DNA of 64,000 nucleotides. It comes from Streptomyces sp. NBC_00820. Its GTDB lineage: Bacteria > Actinomycetota > Actinomycetes > Streptomycetales > Streptomycetaceae. The position numbers and the translations under genes are program-made. Numbering within the stretch: the stretch's first letter is position 1; every line of letters begins with the position of its first letter. Under the pieces are notes generated by a model. It had not been told where the DNA came from, searched no databases, and saw nothing but the letters and a program-made list of their open reading frames with translations. Location of the stretch: contig NZ_CP108882.1 in assembly GCF_036347055.1 (NCBI RefSeq), forward strand, positions 2,183,001 to 2,247,000. Reading direction: 5' to 3'. Positions 45,211 to 54,693 of this stretch are shown here, piece after piece.

Positions 45211-46692
45211 TCAGGCCCGTCCCAGCCGGTTGGCGGTGTGCACCGCCCGCAGCACGGCCGCCGCCTTGTTGCGGCACTCGTTGTCCTCCGCGACCGGATC
45301 GGAGTCGGCGACGATGCCGGCGCCGGCCTGGACGTAGGCGGTGCCGTCCCGGAGCAGGGCGGTGCGGATGGCGATGGCGGTGTCGGAGTCGCCGGCGAAG
45401 TCGAGGTAGCCGACGCACCCGCCGTACAGGCCGCGGCGGGAGGGCTCGAGTTCGTCGATGATCTGCATCGCGCGGGGCTTGGGGGCGCCGGAGAGGGTGC
45501 CCGCCGGGAAGCACGCGGTGAGCACGTCGAAGGCGGTGCGGCCCTCGGACACCTTGCCGGTCACCGTGGAGACGATGTGCATGACGTGCGAGTAGCGCTC
45601 GATCGACATGAAGTCGACGACCTCCACCGAGCCGGGTTCGCAGACCCGTCCGAGGTCGTTGCGGCCGAGGTCGACGAGCATCAGGTGCTCGGCACGCTCC
45701 TTGGGGTCGGCGAGCAGTTCCTCGCCGAGCGCCTGGTCCTCCTGCAGGGTGGCGCCGCGGTGCCGGGTGCCGGCGATGGGGTGGACCATCGCGCGCCCGT
45801 CCTCGACCTTCACCAGCGCCTCGGGCGAGGAGCCGACGACGTCGAAGCCGTCGAAGCGGAACAGGTACATGTACGGCGAGGGGTTGGTGGCCCTGAGGAC
45901 CCGGTAGACGTCCAGCGCGCTCGCCGTGACCGGGGTCTCGAAGCGCTGGGAGGGCACGACCTGGAAGGCCTCGCCCGCGCGGATGCGCTCCTTGACGTCC
46001 TCGACGGCTTCCTGGAAGTCGGGGCCGCCCCACAGCGCGGTGTACTCGGGCAGTTCGGAGGGCGGCAGGACAGCCGGAGGCTGGGCGACCGGCCGGGCCA
46101 GGTCGGCCTCCATGGCGTCCAGGCGGGCGACGGCGTCGGCGTAGGCGTCGTCGATGCCGGTGTCGAGGTCGTTGTGGTTGATCGCGTTGGCGATCAGCAG
46201 GACCGAGCCCTCCCAGTGGTCCATCACGGCGAGGTCGCTGGTGAGGAGCATGGTCAGCTCGGGCAGCTTCAGGTCGTCGCGCTCGCCGGGGCCGATCTTC
46301 TCCAGGCGGCGGACGATGTCGTAGCCGAGGTAGCCGACCATGCCGCCGGTGAAGGGCGGCATGCCCTCCTGGTGCGGGGTGTGCAGGGCCTGGAGGGTGG
46401 CGCGCAGGGCGGCGAGCGGGTCGCCGTCGACGGGGACGCCGACCGGCGGGGTACCGAGCCAGTGCGCCTGTCCGTCGCGCTCCGTCAGTGTCCCGGCGGA
46501 CCGGACACCGACGAAGGAGTAGCGGGACCAGGATCGGCCGTTCTCGGCGGATTCCAGCAGGAATGTTCCGGTTCGCTCGGCGGCGAGCTTGCGGTAGAGG
46601 GCGACCGGGGTGTCGCCGTCGGCGAGGAGCTTGCGGGTGACCGGGACGACACGCCGGTCGGTGGCGAGCTTGCGGAAGGTCTCGAGATCCAT
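45211..46692 (-). CDS. trpE: Anthranilate synthase component I
   Basis: The 493-residue protein is a stand-alone Trp[19 protein letters not shown], the [13 protein letters not shown] segment, [34 protein letters not shown] and the catalytic [17 protein letters not shown] and [11 protein letters not shown] region. It makes anthranilate from chorismate with ammonia from a TrpG partner, not encoded in this window. It begins 11 bases after hisI, so trp and his genes share a transcript here. Confidence 0.96.
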   Translation of the reverse strand: MDLETFRKLATDRRVVPVTRKLLADGDTPVALYRKLAAERTGTFLLESAENGRSWSRYSFVGVRSAGTLTERDGQAHWLGTPPVGVPVDGDPLAALRATLQALHTPHQEGMPPFTGGMVGYLGYDIVRRLEKIGPGERDDLKLPELTMLLTSDLAVMDHWEGSVLLIANAINHNDLDTGIDDAYADAVARLDAMEADLARPVAQPPAVLPPSELPEYTALWGGPDFQEAVEDVKERIRAGEAFQVVPSQRFETPVTASALDVYRVLRATNPSPYMYLFRFDGFDVVGSSPEALVKVEDGRAMVHPIAGTRHRGATLQEDQALGEELLADPKERAEHLMLVDLGRNDLGRVCEPGSVEVVDFMSIERYSHVMHIVSTVTGKVSEGRTAFDVLTACFPAGTLSGAPKPRAMQIIDELEPSRRGLYGGCVGYLDFAGDSDTAIAIRTALLRDGTAYVQAGAGIVADSDPVAEDNECRNKAAAVLRAVHTANRLGRA

Positions 46693-46703
46693 GGCGGCAG
46701 ACC

Positions 46704-47105
46704 TTACTGATCCGAGGCGGGCGTGCCGGAGACGTCGTCCCTCAGCAGGACGTCGGCGTCGAAGCAGGTGCGGTCGCCGGTGTGGCAGGCGGCGCCCACC
46801 TGGTCCACCCGGACCAGCAGTGTGTCGGCGTCGCAGTCCAGGGCGACGGACTTGACCCACTGGTAGTGGCCGGAGGTGTCGCCCTTGACCCAGTACTCCT
46901 GCCGGCTGCGGGACCAGTACGTGCAGCGGCCGGTGGTCAGGGTGCGGTGCAGCGCCTCGTCGTCCATCCAGCCGAGCATCAGCACCTCGCCGGTGTCGTA
47001 CTGCTGGGCGACGGCGGGGACGAGGCCGTCGGCGTCGCGCTTGAGGCGGGCGGCGATCGCTGGATCGAGGCTGGTGGGGCGGGGGCCGCCGGTCGTACTG
47101 GTCAT
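46704..47105 (-). CDS. hisI: Phosphoribosyl-AMP cyclohydrolase
   Basis: The 133-residue enzyme carries out the third step of histidine synthesis. Motifs are [33 protein letters not shown], and the zinc site [11 protein letters not shown] and CHTGDRTCF. The ATG at 47105 is preferred over 47114. Unlike the rest of the his genes it stands apart, with trpE directly downstream. It is divergent from the maleylpyruvate isomerase-like gene. Confidence 0.94.
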   Translation of the reverse strand: MTSTTGGPRPTSLDPAIAARLKRDADGLVPAVAQQYDTGEVLMLGWMDDEALHRTLTTGRCTYWSRSRQEYWVKGDTSGHYQWVKSVALDCDADTLLVRVDQVGAACHTGDRTCFDADVLLRDDVSGTPASDQ

Positions 47106-47187
47106 GGGTGCCATTGTGCCGCCTGGCACGGACAGTCACTGCGCGTGTCCGGTGGGCAGGCGTTTTGTATGGTCGTACGCTGGCTCC

Positions 47188-47823
47188 ATGTCGACCTTCG
47201 CCAAGCGTGAACGGCTGCTGCTCGCCGACCTTTTGGAAACCGTCGGACCGGATGCCCCGACACTGTGCGAGGGGTGGCGGGCCCGGGATCTGGCCGCGCA
47301 CGTGGTGGTGCGCGAGCGGCGCCCGGACGCGGCCGGGGGCCTTGTCATCAAGCAGCTCGCGCCGCGCCTGGAGCGGGTGACGGCTGAGTACGCGGCGAAG
47401 CCGTACGAGGAGCTGCTCCAGCTGATCCGCACGGGGCCGCCGCGGTTCTCGCCGTTCGCGCTGAAGCAGGTCGACGAGGCGGCGAACACGGTCGAGTTCT
47501 ACGTCCACACCGAGGACGTCCGCCGCGCGCAGCCCGACTGGAGCCCGCGCGAGCTGGACCCGGTGTTCCAGGACACGCTGTGGTCGAACCTGGAGCGTTC
47601 GGCCCGGCTGATGGACCGGGGCGCGCCGACCGGCCTGGTGCTGCGCTGCCCGGACGGCCGGACGACGGTGGCGCACCGGGGCACTCCGGTGGTCACGGTG
47701 ACCGGTGAGCCCTCGGAGCTGCTGATGTTCGCGTACGGCCGGCAGGGTGTCGCCGCCGTGGCCCTGGAGGGGGACGCGGACGCGATCGAGAAGGTGCACG
47801 AGTCCAGGCAGCTGGGCATCTGA
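47188..47823 (+). CDS. TIGR03085-type protein (mycothiol-dependent isomerase-like fold)
   Basis: The 211-residue protein begins [30 protein letters not shown] and contains a [14 protein letters not shown] segment, resembling the DinB/MDMPI N-terminal metal-binding fold with His in AAHVVVRE. It includes [15 protein letters not shown] later. Function is unknown; mycothiol-linked chemistry is plausible in actinobacteria. A TATGGT at 47168 may be its -10 element, leaving a very short leader. Confidence 0.8.
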   Translation: MSTFAKRERLLLADLLETVGPDAPTLCEGWRARDLAAHVVVRERRPDAAGGLVIKQLAPRLERVTAEYAAKPYEELLQLIRTGPPRFSPFALKQVDEAANTVEFYVHTEDVRRAQPDWSPRELDPVFQDTLWSNLERSARLMDRGAPTGLVLRCPDGRTTVAHRGTPVVTVTGEPSELLMFAYGRQGVAAVALEGDADAIEKVHESRQLGI

Positions 47824-47842
47824 GACCGGGGGCGCCGCCGCC

Positions 47843-48241
47843 ATGATCAAGGTCGCGATGACGCACGTGTACGTGGAGGACGTGGCGAAGGCGCACGCCT
47901 TCTACACCGAGGTCCTGGGGTTCGAGACCCGGCTGCACATGGACCTCGGCGACGGCGCGCTCTTCGTCACGGTCGGCGCGCCCCACGGGGCCCAGCGGGA
48001 TGTGCAGTTACTGCTGGAGCCGGGCCGCAACCCCATCGCCGACCCGTACCGCACGGCGCTGTACGACGCCGGGATCCCCTGCATCGTGTTCTCCGTGACC
48101 GACCTGCCGGCGGAGTACGACCGCCTGCGCGCCCTGGGCGTCCGCTTCACGCATCCGCCGCAGGAGCAGGGGCCGGTACTGGCGGCGGTGTTCGACGACA
48201 CGGTCGGCAACCTGGTGCAGCTGACAGAGCCGCTGGGCTGA
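47843..48241 (+). CDS. VOC (glyoxalase/dioxygenase fold) protein
   Basis: The 132-residue protein has the vicinal-oxygen-chelate pattern: [22 protein letters not shown] at the start, a FETRLHM strand, DVQLLLEPG and a C-terminal [13 protein letters not shown] with a late Glu region. Such proteins bind a metal in a paired beta-alpha-beta-beta-beta fold and may isomerise, hydrolyse or sequester small molecules. It lies 19 bases after the preceding gene and is probably co-expressed with it. The exact role is unknown. Confidence 0.85.
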   Translation: MIKVAMTHVYVEDVAKAHAFYTEVLGFETRLHMDLGDGALFVTVGAPHGAQRDVQLLLEPGRNPIADPYRTALYDAGIPCIVFSVTDLPAEYDRLRALGVRFTHPPQEQGPVLAAVFDDTVGNLVQLTEPLG

Positions 48242-48324
48242 ACACCGGCGGCCGGGCGGGGAGTCCGGGACAGCCGCCGGGCCGGGCCCGTACGATCCGT
48301 CAGGCCGGGTCCCCGTGCGGTCCG

Positions 48325-49611
48325 TCAGGCCGGGAGTTCCGCGCGGCGCAGGGCCGGGAAGCAGAGGAAGACGACTCCGCCGAGCCCGCAGACGGCCGCG
48401 CTGACCAGGTAGACCGGGCCGAGGCCCCAGGCGCCGATCGCGGCGGCGGCGAACGGCATGCTCAGCGGGGCGAAGCCGAGGCTGACCAGGCTGGCGACGG
48501 AGGTGACCCGGCCGAGGTAGGAGGGGTCGCCCTGGGTCTGGAGCAGGGCGCCGCACATGGCGCCGCTGAGCCCGCTGACCAGCCCGATGAGCAGGGCGAT
48601 GCCGACGGCGACGGGGAGGCTGGAGGCCTGGCCGAGGGAGCCCACGGCGACGGCGCCGGCGGTGCAGGCGCACCCGGCCACCAGTCCGGCGCGCGGCAGG
48701 CGGCCCCGCACGGTCAGCAGCAGCGAGACCGTGGCCGCGCCGACCCCGAACCCGGCGAGCACCCAGCCCATCCCGGAGGCTCCCCAGCCGCGGCGGTCGG
48801 CGAGCAGGGTCAGGCCGACGTTGAGGGGGCCGACGAAGCCGAGGTCGCCGAGGGCTATGGCCAGCATCAGCGGGGCGAGGACGCGGTGGCCGCGGATGTA
48901 GGCGAGTCCGGCCTTGAGGTCCTGCCAGGCGCCCGCGGAGACCTTCTCGGAAACCCGCTCCGAGACCTGCTCGGAGTCGGAGCCCTCCTCGGAGACCTGC
49001 TCGCCGGGCAGCTCCCGCATCCGTACGGAGATCAGCAGCGGCACCGACACCGCGATGAGCAGCCCGGCCAGGCCGAACGCGGCCGCCGCGCCGCCGACCG
49101 CCACACCGAGTCCACCGAGCGGGGCGCCGACCACACTGGCGAAGCGGATGGCGAGGCCCCGCATGCCCTGGACCCGGGTGAGCTGGTCCCGGCCGGTGAT
49201 CCGGGCGGGCAGCGCGCCCACCGCGGGCATGAACACGGCGTCGACGGTGCCGAAGAGCAGCGCCAGCAGCGCGAGCGGCCACAGCCCGGGGCTGGTGAGG
49301 AAGAGCAGGGCGGCCACCGCGAGCACCGCCGCGCAGCGCACGGCGTCGCTGCCTATGACGACCCGGCGCGGGCCGAAGCGGTCGGCGATCACGCCTCCGC
49401 CCAGCATCAGCACGGCCCTCGGCAGCGCGCTGACCGACATCACGAGCCCGGCCTGGGCGGGGGTGCCCGCCTGGACGGCGGCCCAGGACAGGGCGAGGTA
49501 GTAGACGTTGTCGCCGAGCATCGAGGAGGTGTAGGCACCCAGCCAGCGCAGGACGTTGGGGTCGCGGTGGGCGTGCCGCTGCGCGACGGGTACGGCGGTG
49601 ACGGTGGTCAA
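48325..49611 (-). CDS. MFS transporter, probable drug exporter
   Basis: The 428-residue protein has about 12 membrane segments and the early MFS pattern ADRFGPRRVV (loop 2-3 motif) and a central charged linker with many Glu and Ser residues (about residues 200-230). It belongs to the NreB/EntS-like exporter group by appearance. It lies 14 bases downstream of an ArsR-type regulator gene on the same strand, suggesting that the regulator controls it. Confidence 0.88.
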   Translation of the reverse strand: MTTVTAVPVAQRHAHRDPNVLRWLGAYTSSMLGDNVYYLALSWAAVQAGTPAQAGLVMSVSALPRAVLMLGGGVIADRFGPRRVVIGSDAVRCAAVLAVAALLFLTSPGLWPLALLALLFGTVDAVFMPAVGALPARITGRDQLTRVQGMRGLAIRFASVVGAPLGGLGVAVGGAAAAFGLAGLLIAVSVPLLISVRMRELPGEQVSEEGSDSEQVSERVSEKVSAGAWQDLKAGLAYIRGHRVLAPLMLAIALGDLGFVGPLNVGLTLLADRRGWGASGMGWVLAGFGVGAATVSLLLTVRGRLPRAGLVAGCACTAGAVAVGSLGQASSLPVAVGIALLIGLVSGLSGAMCGALLQTQGDPSYLGRVTSVASLVSLGFAPLSMPFAAAAIGAWGLGPVYLVSAAVCGLGGVVFLCFPALRRAELPA

Positions 49612-49625
49612 GTCAGCAGTCCTTC

Positions 49626-50213
49626 TCAGACACGGAACGGGAAGCCGTACGCATGCAGCGCGACGTTCTCGCGCCCTTCGGTGTCGCCGGCGGCCTCGGC
49701 ACGCCGGCCCTTCTCGTCGTACTTCCTCGCCAGAGCGATCAGTTCCTCACGCAGCTCGCCCAGTTCGGCCGCGGTGAGGCGCAGCAGGGACTCGGTGTCC
49801 GGTGCGGCGGCGTTCCACTCGGCGCCCCAGGTGGCGCGCTCGTCGAGGTAGCGGCGGTGCATGTCGGCGCGCTGTTCGTGGAAGAGCCGGGTCGCCGCCA
49901 GGTGCGCGGCCGCCTTCTCGGGAGCGTCCCGGAAGTCCTCGCCGCGGATGCTGACCCCCTGCGAGGAGGGCTGCCACCAGCGTTCCCGGCCGTCGGCGCT
50001 CTGCGCCTCGGCCTCTTCGATCAGGCCGTGCGAGGCGAGCTTGCGCAGGTGGTAACTGACCAGCGAGACGGCCTCGTCGACCTGGTCGGCCAGGTGCGAG
50101 GCGGTCGCCTCGCCACCCACGCAGAGGGCTCGGTACAGCCTCATGCGCAGCGGGTGTGCGAGCGCCTTCAGTGTGCCCACATCGGTGATGGGACGGTTCC
50201 CCCCGGATGTCAT
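49626..50213 (-). CDS. ArsR-type winged-helix regulator
   Basis: The 195-residue protein has an N-terminal winged helix: LKALAHPLRMRLYRALCVGGEATASHLADQVDEAVSLVSYHLRKLASHGLIEEA, with the recognition helix before the ERWW wing. The C-terminal half is helical and may bind a ligand or dimerise. No metal-type Cys pair is seen. It is the first gene of a two-gene operon with the MFS exporter. A large inverted repeat with TTGCGCAA-like half sites lies 20-60 bases upstream of its ATG and is its candidate operator. Confidence 0.88.
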   Translation of the reverse strand: MTSGGNRPITDVGTLKALAHPLRMRLYRALCVGGEATASHLADQVDEAVSLVSYHLRKLASHGLIEEAEAQSADGRERWWQPSSQGVSIRGEDFRDAPEKAAAHLAATRLFHEQRADMHRRYLDERATWGAEWNAAAPDTESLLRLTAAELGELREELIALARKYDEKGRRAEAAGDTEGRENVALHAYGFPFRV

Positions 50214-50231
50214 GAACCGAACACTAGACAG

Positions 50232-50273
50232 GAAAGGAAAGTTGCACAACAAATCTTGCGCAACTTTCCTTTC
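50232..50273. promoter_or_regulatory. Large inverted repeat between hisF and the ArsR-type gene
   Basis: GAAAGGAAAGTTGC (50232-50245) is repeated exactly in inverse at 50260-50273. The core holds TTGCACAA and TTGCGCAA. It lies 19-60 bases upstream of the ArsR-type gene, where it could be an operator, and 26-67 bases past the hisF stop, where it could terminate the his operon. Both uses are compatible with its position. Confidence 0.65.
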
Positions 50274-50298
50274 GCATCTGTCGCGGCTCGGTGCGAGG

Positions 50299-51054
50299 TC
50301 ACCGCACCGGGTGCCCCGCCTCCCGCAGCGTCCGCTTCACGTCGCCGATGCGCAGGTCGCCGAAGTGGAAGACGGAGGCGGCCAGCACCGCGTCCGCGCC
50401 GGCGTCGACGGCCGGCGGGAAGTCGGTCAGCCGGCCCGCGCCGCCGGAGGCGATCACCGGCACGGACACGTGCTTGCGGACGGCGGCGATCATCTCCAGG
50501 TCGTAGCCGTCCTTGGTGCCGTCGGCGTCCATGGAGTTCAGCAGGATCTCCCCGGCGCCCAGCTCGGCGGCGCGGTGCGCCCACTCCACGGCGTCGATGC
50601 CGGTGCCCTTGCGGCCGCCGTGGGTCGTCACCTCGAACGAACCCGACGCCGTGCGGCGCGCGTCCACCGACAGCACCAGCACCTGCCGGCCGAAGCGCTC
50701 GGCGATCTCCTGGATCAGCTCCGGGCGGGCGATGGCCGCGGTGTTCACGCCGACCTTGTCGGCGCCCGCGCGCAGCAGCTTGTCCACGTCCTCGGCCGTG
50801 CGGACGCCGCCGCCGACCGTGAGCGGGATGAACACCTGCTCGGCGGTGCGCCGCACCACGTCGTAGGTCGTCTCCCGGTTGCCCGAGGACGCGGTGATGT
50901 CCAGGAAGGTCAGCTCGTCGGCGCCCTCGGCGTCGTACACCTTGGCCATCTCGACGGGGTCGCCCGCGTCGCGCAGGTTCTGGAAGTTGACGCCCTTGAC
51001 GACCCGGCCGTTGTCCACGTCCAGGCAGGGGATGACTCGTACGGCCAGGGTCAT
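50299..51054 (-). CDS. hisF: Imidazole glycerol phosphate synthase, cyclase subunit
   Basis: The 251-residue barrel partners HisH to form imidazole glycerol phosphate and AICAR. Motifs are [19 protein letters not shown] (catalytic Asp), [18 protein letters not shown] and [11 protein letters not shown]. Its ATG overlaps the ridA stop by 4 bases. It is the last gene of the main his run. Confidence 0.96.
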   Translation of the reverse strand: MTLAVRVIPCLDVDNGRVVKGVNFQNLRDAGDPVEMAKVYDAEGADELTFLDITASSGNRETTYDVVRRTAEQVFIPLTVGGGVRTAEDVDKLLRAGADKVGVNTAAIARPELIQEIAERFGRQVLVLSVDARRTASGSFEVTTHGGRKGTGIDAVEWAHRAAELGAGEILLNSMDADGTKDGYDLEMIAAVRKHVSVPVIASGGAGRLTDFPPAVDAGADAVLAASVFHFGDLRIGDVKRTLREAGHPVR

Positions 51055-51446
51055 GCGGGAACTCCTCGGAACGCCTCCACCTCGATCTCGACGACCAGGC
51101 TGGGGTCCACGAAACCGGAGACGATGATCATGGTTGCGGCGGGCCGGACGGTGTCGAACAGCTCCTTGTGGGCGCGCCCGACCTCGTCTACGTCCCGCGC
51201 ATGGGTGATGTACATGCGGGTGCGCACGACGTCGTCACGGCCGAGCCCCAGCCGCTCCAGCGCGGCCAGGGCGACATTGAAGGCGTTGACCGCCTGCTCG
51301 TACGGGCCGCCCCCGGCGATCTGCCCGTCCACGATGGACGTGCATCCCGAGACCAGCACCAGGCCGCTGGGCAGTTCCACCGCACGGGAGTAGCCGAACT
51401 GCTCCTCCCAGGGCGCACCCGTGCTCACACGTCGTACGTCGCTCAC
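51051..51446 (-). CDS. RidA-family enamine/imine deaminase
   Basis: The 131-residue protein belongs to the YjgF/RidA family: [41 protein letters not shown] and a late [21 protein letters not shown] with the conserved Glu. RidA proteins hydrolyse reactive enamines formed by PLP enzymes. It lies between hisA/priA and hisF with 4-base overlaps on each side, implying co-translation with histidine genes. The canonical catalytic Arg seems replaced by the local GFVDP sequence, so activity may differ. Confidence 0.82.
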   Translation of the reverse strand: MSDVRRVSTGAPWEEQFGYSRAVELPSGLVLVSGCTSIVDGQIAGGGPYEQAVNAFNVALAALERLGLGRDDVVRTRMYITHARDVDEVGRAHKELFDTVRPAATMIIVSGFVDPSLVVEIEVEAFRGVPA

Positions 51447-52168
51447 CGGGCCACAGCCTCCAGTGCCTCTTCCAGCGTGAACGCCTTGGCGTACAGGGCC
51501 TTGCCGACGATGGAGCCCTCCACACCGAGGGGTACCAGGTCGGCGATGGCCCGGAGGTCGTCCAGCGACGACACGCCGCCGGACGCCACGACCGGCCGGT
51601 CGGTGACGGCGCAGACGCCCCGCAGCAGCTCCAGGTTGGGGCCCTGGAGGGTGCCGTCCTTGGCGATGTCGGTGACGACGTAGCGGGCGCAGCCCTCCTT
51701 GTCGAGGCGCGCCAGCGTCTCGTAGAGGTCGCCGCCGTCGCGGGTCCAGCCGCGGCCGCGCAGGGTGGTGCCGCGCACGTCCAGGCCGACCGCGATCTTG
51801 TCGCCGTGCTCGGCGATGACCTTGGCGACCCACTCCGGGGTCTCCAGGGCGGCGGTGCCGAGGTTGACGCGGGTGCAGCCGGTGGCCAGGGCGGCGGCGA
51901 GCGTGTCGTCGTCGCGAATGCCGCCGGACAGCTCCACCTTGATGTCCATCGCCCCGGCCACCTCGGCGATCAGGTCCCGGTTGTCACCGGTGCCGAACGC
52001 GGCGTCCAGGTCGACCAGGTGCAGCCATTCGGCGCCGGCGCGCTGCCAGGCGAGAGCGGCCTCCAGCGGGGAGCCGTACGACGTCTCGCTCCCGGACTCG
52101 CCGTGCACGAGGCGGACGGCCTGGCCGTCGCGGACGTCGACGGCGGGGAGCAGTTCGAGCTTGGCCAT
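51443..52168 (-). CDS. priA: Phosphoribosyl isomerase A (bifunctional HisA/TrpF)
   Basis: The 241-residue barrel starts [17 protein letters not shown] (catalytic Asp11), and includes [40 protein letters not shown] (second catalytic Asp and Trp) and [11 protein letters not shown]. In actinobacteria this enzyme serves both as HisA and as TrpF. No separate trpF is found among the trp genes of the window, which supports that role. It overlaps ridA by 4 bases. Confidence 0.95.
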   Translation of the reverse strand: MAKLELLPAVDVRDGQAVRLVHGESGSETSYGSPLEAALAWQRAGAEWLHLVDLDAAFGTGDNRDLIAEVAGAMDIKVELSGGIRDDDTLAAALATGCTRVNLGTAALETPEWVAKVIAEHGDKIAVGLDVRGTTLRGRGWTRDGGDLYETLARLDKEGCARYVVTDIAKDGTLQGPNLELLRGVCAVTDRPVVASGGVSSLDDLRAIADLVPLGVEGSIVGKALYAKAFTLEEALEAVAR

Positions 52169-52171
52169 GGT

Positions 52172-52819
52172 CTACAGGGTTCCGATCCAGTTGGTGAGGA
52201 GCTGGGCGCCGGCGTCGCCGGACTTCTCGGGGTGGAACTGGGTGGCCGACAGGGCACCGTTCTCCACCGCGGCCACGAAGGGCCCGCCGTAGGTCGACCA
52301 GGTCACCTTCGGCGGCACCATGGCGGCGTTGAGCTGCTCGAAGGTCCAGTCCTGCACGGCGTAGGAGTGCACGAAGTAGAAGCGGTCGTCCGGGTCGAGG
52401 CCGGCGAACAGTTCCGAGTCGGCCGGGGCGTCCACGGTGTTCCAGCCCATGTGCGGGACGACGGGGGCGTCGAGCGGGCCGACCGTGCCGGGCCACTCGT
52501 CCAGGCCCTCGGTCTCCACGCCGTGCTCGATGCCGCGTGCGAAGAGGATCTGCATGCCGACGCAGATGCCCATCACAGGCCGTCCGCCGGACAGCCGGCG
52601 GTCCACGACCCAGTCGCCGCGGGCGGCGCGCAGGCCCTCCATGCAGGCGGCGAACGCGCCCACGCCCGGCACCAGCAGGCCGTCGGCGTTCATCGCCTTG
52701 TCGAAGTCACGGGTGATCTCGACGTCGGCCCCCACGCGCGCGAGGGCGCGTTCGGCGGAGCGGACGTTGCCGAAGCCGTAGTCGAAGACCACGACCTTCT
52801 TGGGGTCGCTCAACTCCAC
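52172..52819 (-). CDS. hisH: Imidazole glycerol phosphate synthase, glutaminase subunit
   Basis: The 215-residue class I glutamine amidotransferase has the nucleophile Cys in [10 protein letters not shown], and the His and Glu of the triad in FHPEKS. The opening [14 protein letters not shown] and the YFVHSY segment are typical for HisH. GTG 52819 is chosen because a GGGGGT site lies just upstream. It ends 3 bases before priA. Confidence 0.94.
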   Translation of the reverse strand: MELSDPKKVVVFDYGFGNVRSAERALARVGADVEITRDFDKAMNADGLLVPGVGAFAACMEGLRAARGDWVVDRRLSGGRPVMGICVGMQILFARGIEHGVETEGLDEWPGTVGPLDAPVVPHMGWNTVDAPADSELFAGLDPDDRFYFVHSYAVQDWTFEQLNAAMVPPKVTWSTYGGPFVAAVENGALSATQFHPEKSGDAGAQLLTNWIGTL

Positions 52820-52974
52820 ACCCCCAGCCGCATGACGCCCGCGACCAGACACATGCCGGCGCCGATGGAGAGCAGGACGACGAGGCTCCTCGGCATGTCC
52901 TGCTTGACGAAGGAGATGATGCCGCCGACGAGGAAGAGGCCGACGACGATCAGGACGGTGGACAGACCGGTCAT
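52810..52974 (-). CDS. Small membrane protein in the his operon
   Basis: The 54-residue product begins [19 protein letters not shown], with two predicted membrane helices joined by a short polar loop ([10 protein letters not shown]). It lies between hisB and hisH; its stop overlaps the hisH start by 10 bases and its start is 4 bases from hisB. It has no family name I recognise. Conservation of such a small gene within the his operon suggests that it is real. Confidence 0.75.
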   Translation of the reverse strand: MTGLSTVLIVVGLFLVGGIISFVKQDMPRSLVVLLSIGAGMCLVAGVMRLGVWS

Positions 52975-52978
52975 GGGT

Positions 52979-53572
52979 TTACAGCGCGCCCTTCGTGGAC
53001 GGGAGGATGCCGACGGCGCGCGGGTCGCGCTCGCTGGCATAGCGCAGCGCCCGGGCGAGCGCCTTGAACTGGCATTCCACGATGTGGTGCGCGTTGCGCC
53101 CGTAGGGGACGTGCACGTGCAGCGCGATCTGCGCCTGGGCGACGAAGGACTCCAGGATGTGCCGGGTCATCGTGGTGTCGTACTCGCCGATCATCGGCGC
53201 CATCTTCTCGGGCTCGGTGTGCACGAGGTAGGGGCGGCCGGAGAGGTCGACGGTGACCTGGGCGAGGGACTCGTCCAGCGGGACCGTGCAGTTGCCGAAG
53301 CGGTAGATGCCCACCTTGTCGCCGAGCGCCTGCTTGAAGGCGGCGCCGAGCGCGAGGGCGGTGTCCTCGATGGTGTGGTGGGAGTCGATGTGCAGGTCGC
53401 CGTCGGTCTTCACGGTGAGGTCGAACAGACCGTGCCGGCCGAGCTGGTCGAGCATGTGGTCGTAGAAGCCGACGCCGGTGGCGATGTCGGTCTTGCCGGT
53501 GCCGTCGAGGTCGATCTCGACCAGGACCGAGGTCTCCTTGGTGGTGCGCTCCACGCGCCCTACGCGGTTCAT
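52979..53572 (-). CDS. hisB: Imidazoleglycerol-phosphate dehydratase
   Basis: The 197-residue enzyme removes water from imidazole glycerol phosphate. It has the metal-binding repeats: [48 protein letters not shown]. It is the monofunctional HisB form, without the histidinol-phosphatase domain, as expected in actinobacteria. It starts inside the last codon of hisC. Confidence 0.96.
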   Translation of the reverse strand: MNRVGRVERTTKETSVLVEIDLDGTGKTDIATGVGFYDHMLDQLGRHGLFDLTVKTDGDLHIDSHHTIEDTALALGAAFKQALGDKVGIYRFGNCTVPLDESLAQVTVDLSGRPYLVHTEPEKMAPMIGEYDTTMTRHILESFVAQAQIALHVHVPYGRNAHHIVECQFKALARALRYASERDPRAVGILPSTKGAL

Positions 53573-54693
53573 GCGTCAAGCTCCTTCTTCAGTTCGCGTA
53601 CCGCGTCCAGGAACGCGTCGTTCTCCTCGGGGGTTCCGGCGGACACCCGCAGCCGTCCGGGCACGCCGTTGTCCCGGACCAGCACGCCCCGGTCGAGGAT
53701 CCGCTGCCAGGCCGCGTGGGAGTCCTCGAACCGTCCGAACTGGACGAAGTTCGCGTCGGACTCGGTGACGTCGTAGCCGATCGCGCGCAGCTCGGTGACC
53801 AGCCGGTCCCGCTCCGCCTTCAGCTGCTCGACGTACTTCAGCAGCGTGTCGGTGTGCTCCAGGGCGGCCAGGGCGGTCGCCTGGGTGATCGCGGACAGGT
53901 GGTACGGCAGCCGTACGAGCTGGACGGCGTCCACGACCGCGGGGTCCGCGGCGAGGTAGCCCAGGCGCAGGCCGGCCGCGCCGAAGGCCTTAGACATGGT
54001 CCGCGAGATCACCAGATGCGGCCGGCCTTCGAGCAGCGGCAGCAGCGAGTCGCCGTGGCTGAACTCGACGTAGGCCTCGTCCACGATCACCATGGACGGC
54101 CCCGCCGCCTGGGCGGCGTCGTACAGCGCGAGGACCGTCTCGGGCGGGACCGCGTTGCCCGTGGGGTTGTTGGGGGTGGTGATGAAGACGACGTCGGGCC
54201 TGTTCTCGGCGATCGCCCGCTCGGCGGCGGCGAGGTCGATGGTGAAGTCCTCGCCGCGGGGGCCGGAGATCCAGCGCGTCCCCGTGCCGCGCGCGATGAG
54301 CGCGTGCATCGAGTACGACGGCTCGAAGCCGATGGCGCTGCGGCCCGGTCCGCCGAAGGTCTGCAGCAGCTGCTGGATGACCTCGTTGGAGCCGTTGGCC
54401 GCCCAGACGTTCTCGATGCCGAGCGGGTACTTGCCGGTCTTCGTCAGGTACTTGGCCAGCTCGGTGCGCAGCTGGACCGCGTCCCGGTCGGGGTAGCGGT
54501 TCAGGTCGCGGGCGGCCTCGCGCACCCGCTCCACGATCCGCTCGACCAGCGGTTCGGGCAGCGGGTAGGGGTTCTCGTTGGTGTTCAGCCGTACGGGGAC
54601 GTCGAGCTGGGGCGCGCCGTAGGGGGACTTGCCGCGCAGCTCGTCGCGGATGGGGAGCTCGTCCCAGGGGGACAGGGAGGGGTTGCCGGTCAC
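53569..54693 (-). CDS. hisC: Histidinol-phosphate aminotransferase
   Basis: The 374-residue class I/II aminotransferase has [13 protein letters not shown], the PLP-binding [30 protein letters not shown] and the PLP Lys in [19 protein letters not shown] 54693 overlaps the hisD stop (GTGA) and is chosen; an ATG at 54726 would add 11 residues overlapping hisD more. The enzyme makes histidinol phosphate from the imidazole-acetol phosphate. Confidence 0.95.
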   Translation of the reverse strand: MTGNPSLSPWDELPIRDELRGKSPYGAPQLDVPVRLNTNENPYPLPEPLVERIVERVREAARDLNRYPDRDAVQLRTELAKYLTKTGKYPLGIENVWAANGSNEVIQQLLQTFGGPGRSAIGFEPSYSMHALIARGTGTRWISGPRGEDFTIDLAAAERAIAENRPDVVFITTPNNPTGNAVPPETVLALYDAAQAAGPSMVIVDEAYVEFSHGDSLLPLLEGRPHLVISRTMSKAFGAAGLRLGYLAADPAVVDAVQLVRLPYHLSAITQATALAALEHTDTLLKYVEQLKAERDRLVTELRAIGYDVTESDANFVQFGRFEDSHAAWQRILDRGVLVRDNGVPGRLRVSAGTPEENDAFLDAVRELKKELDA

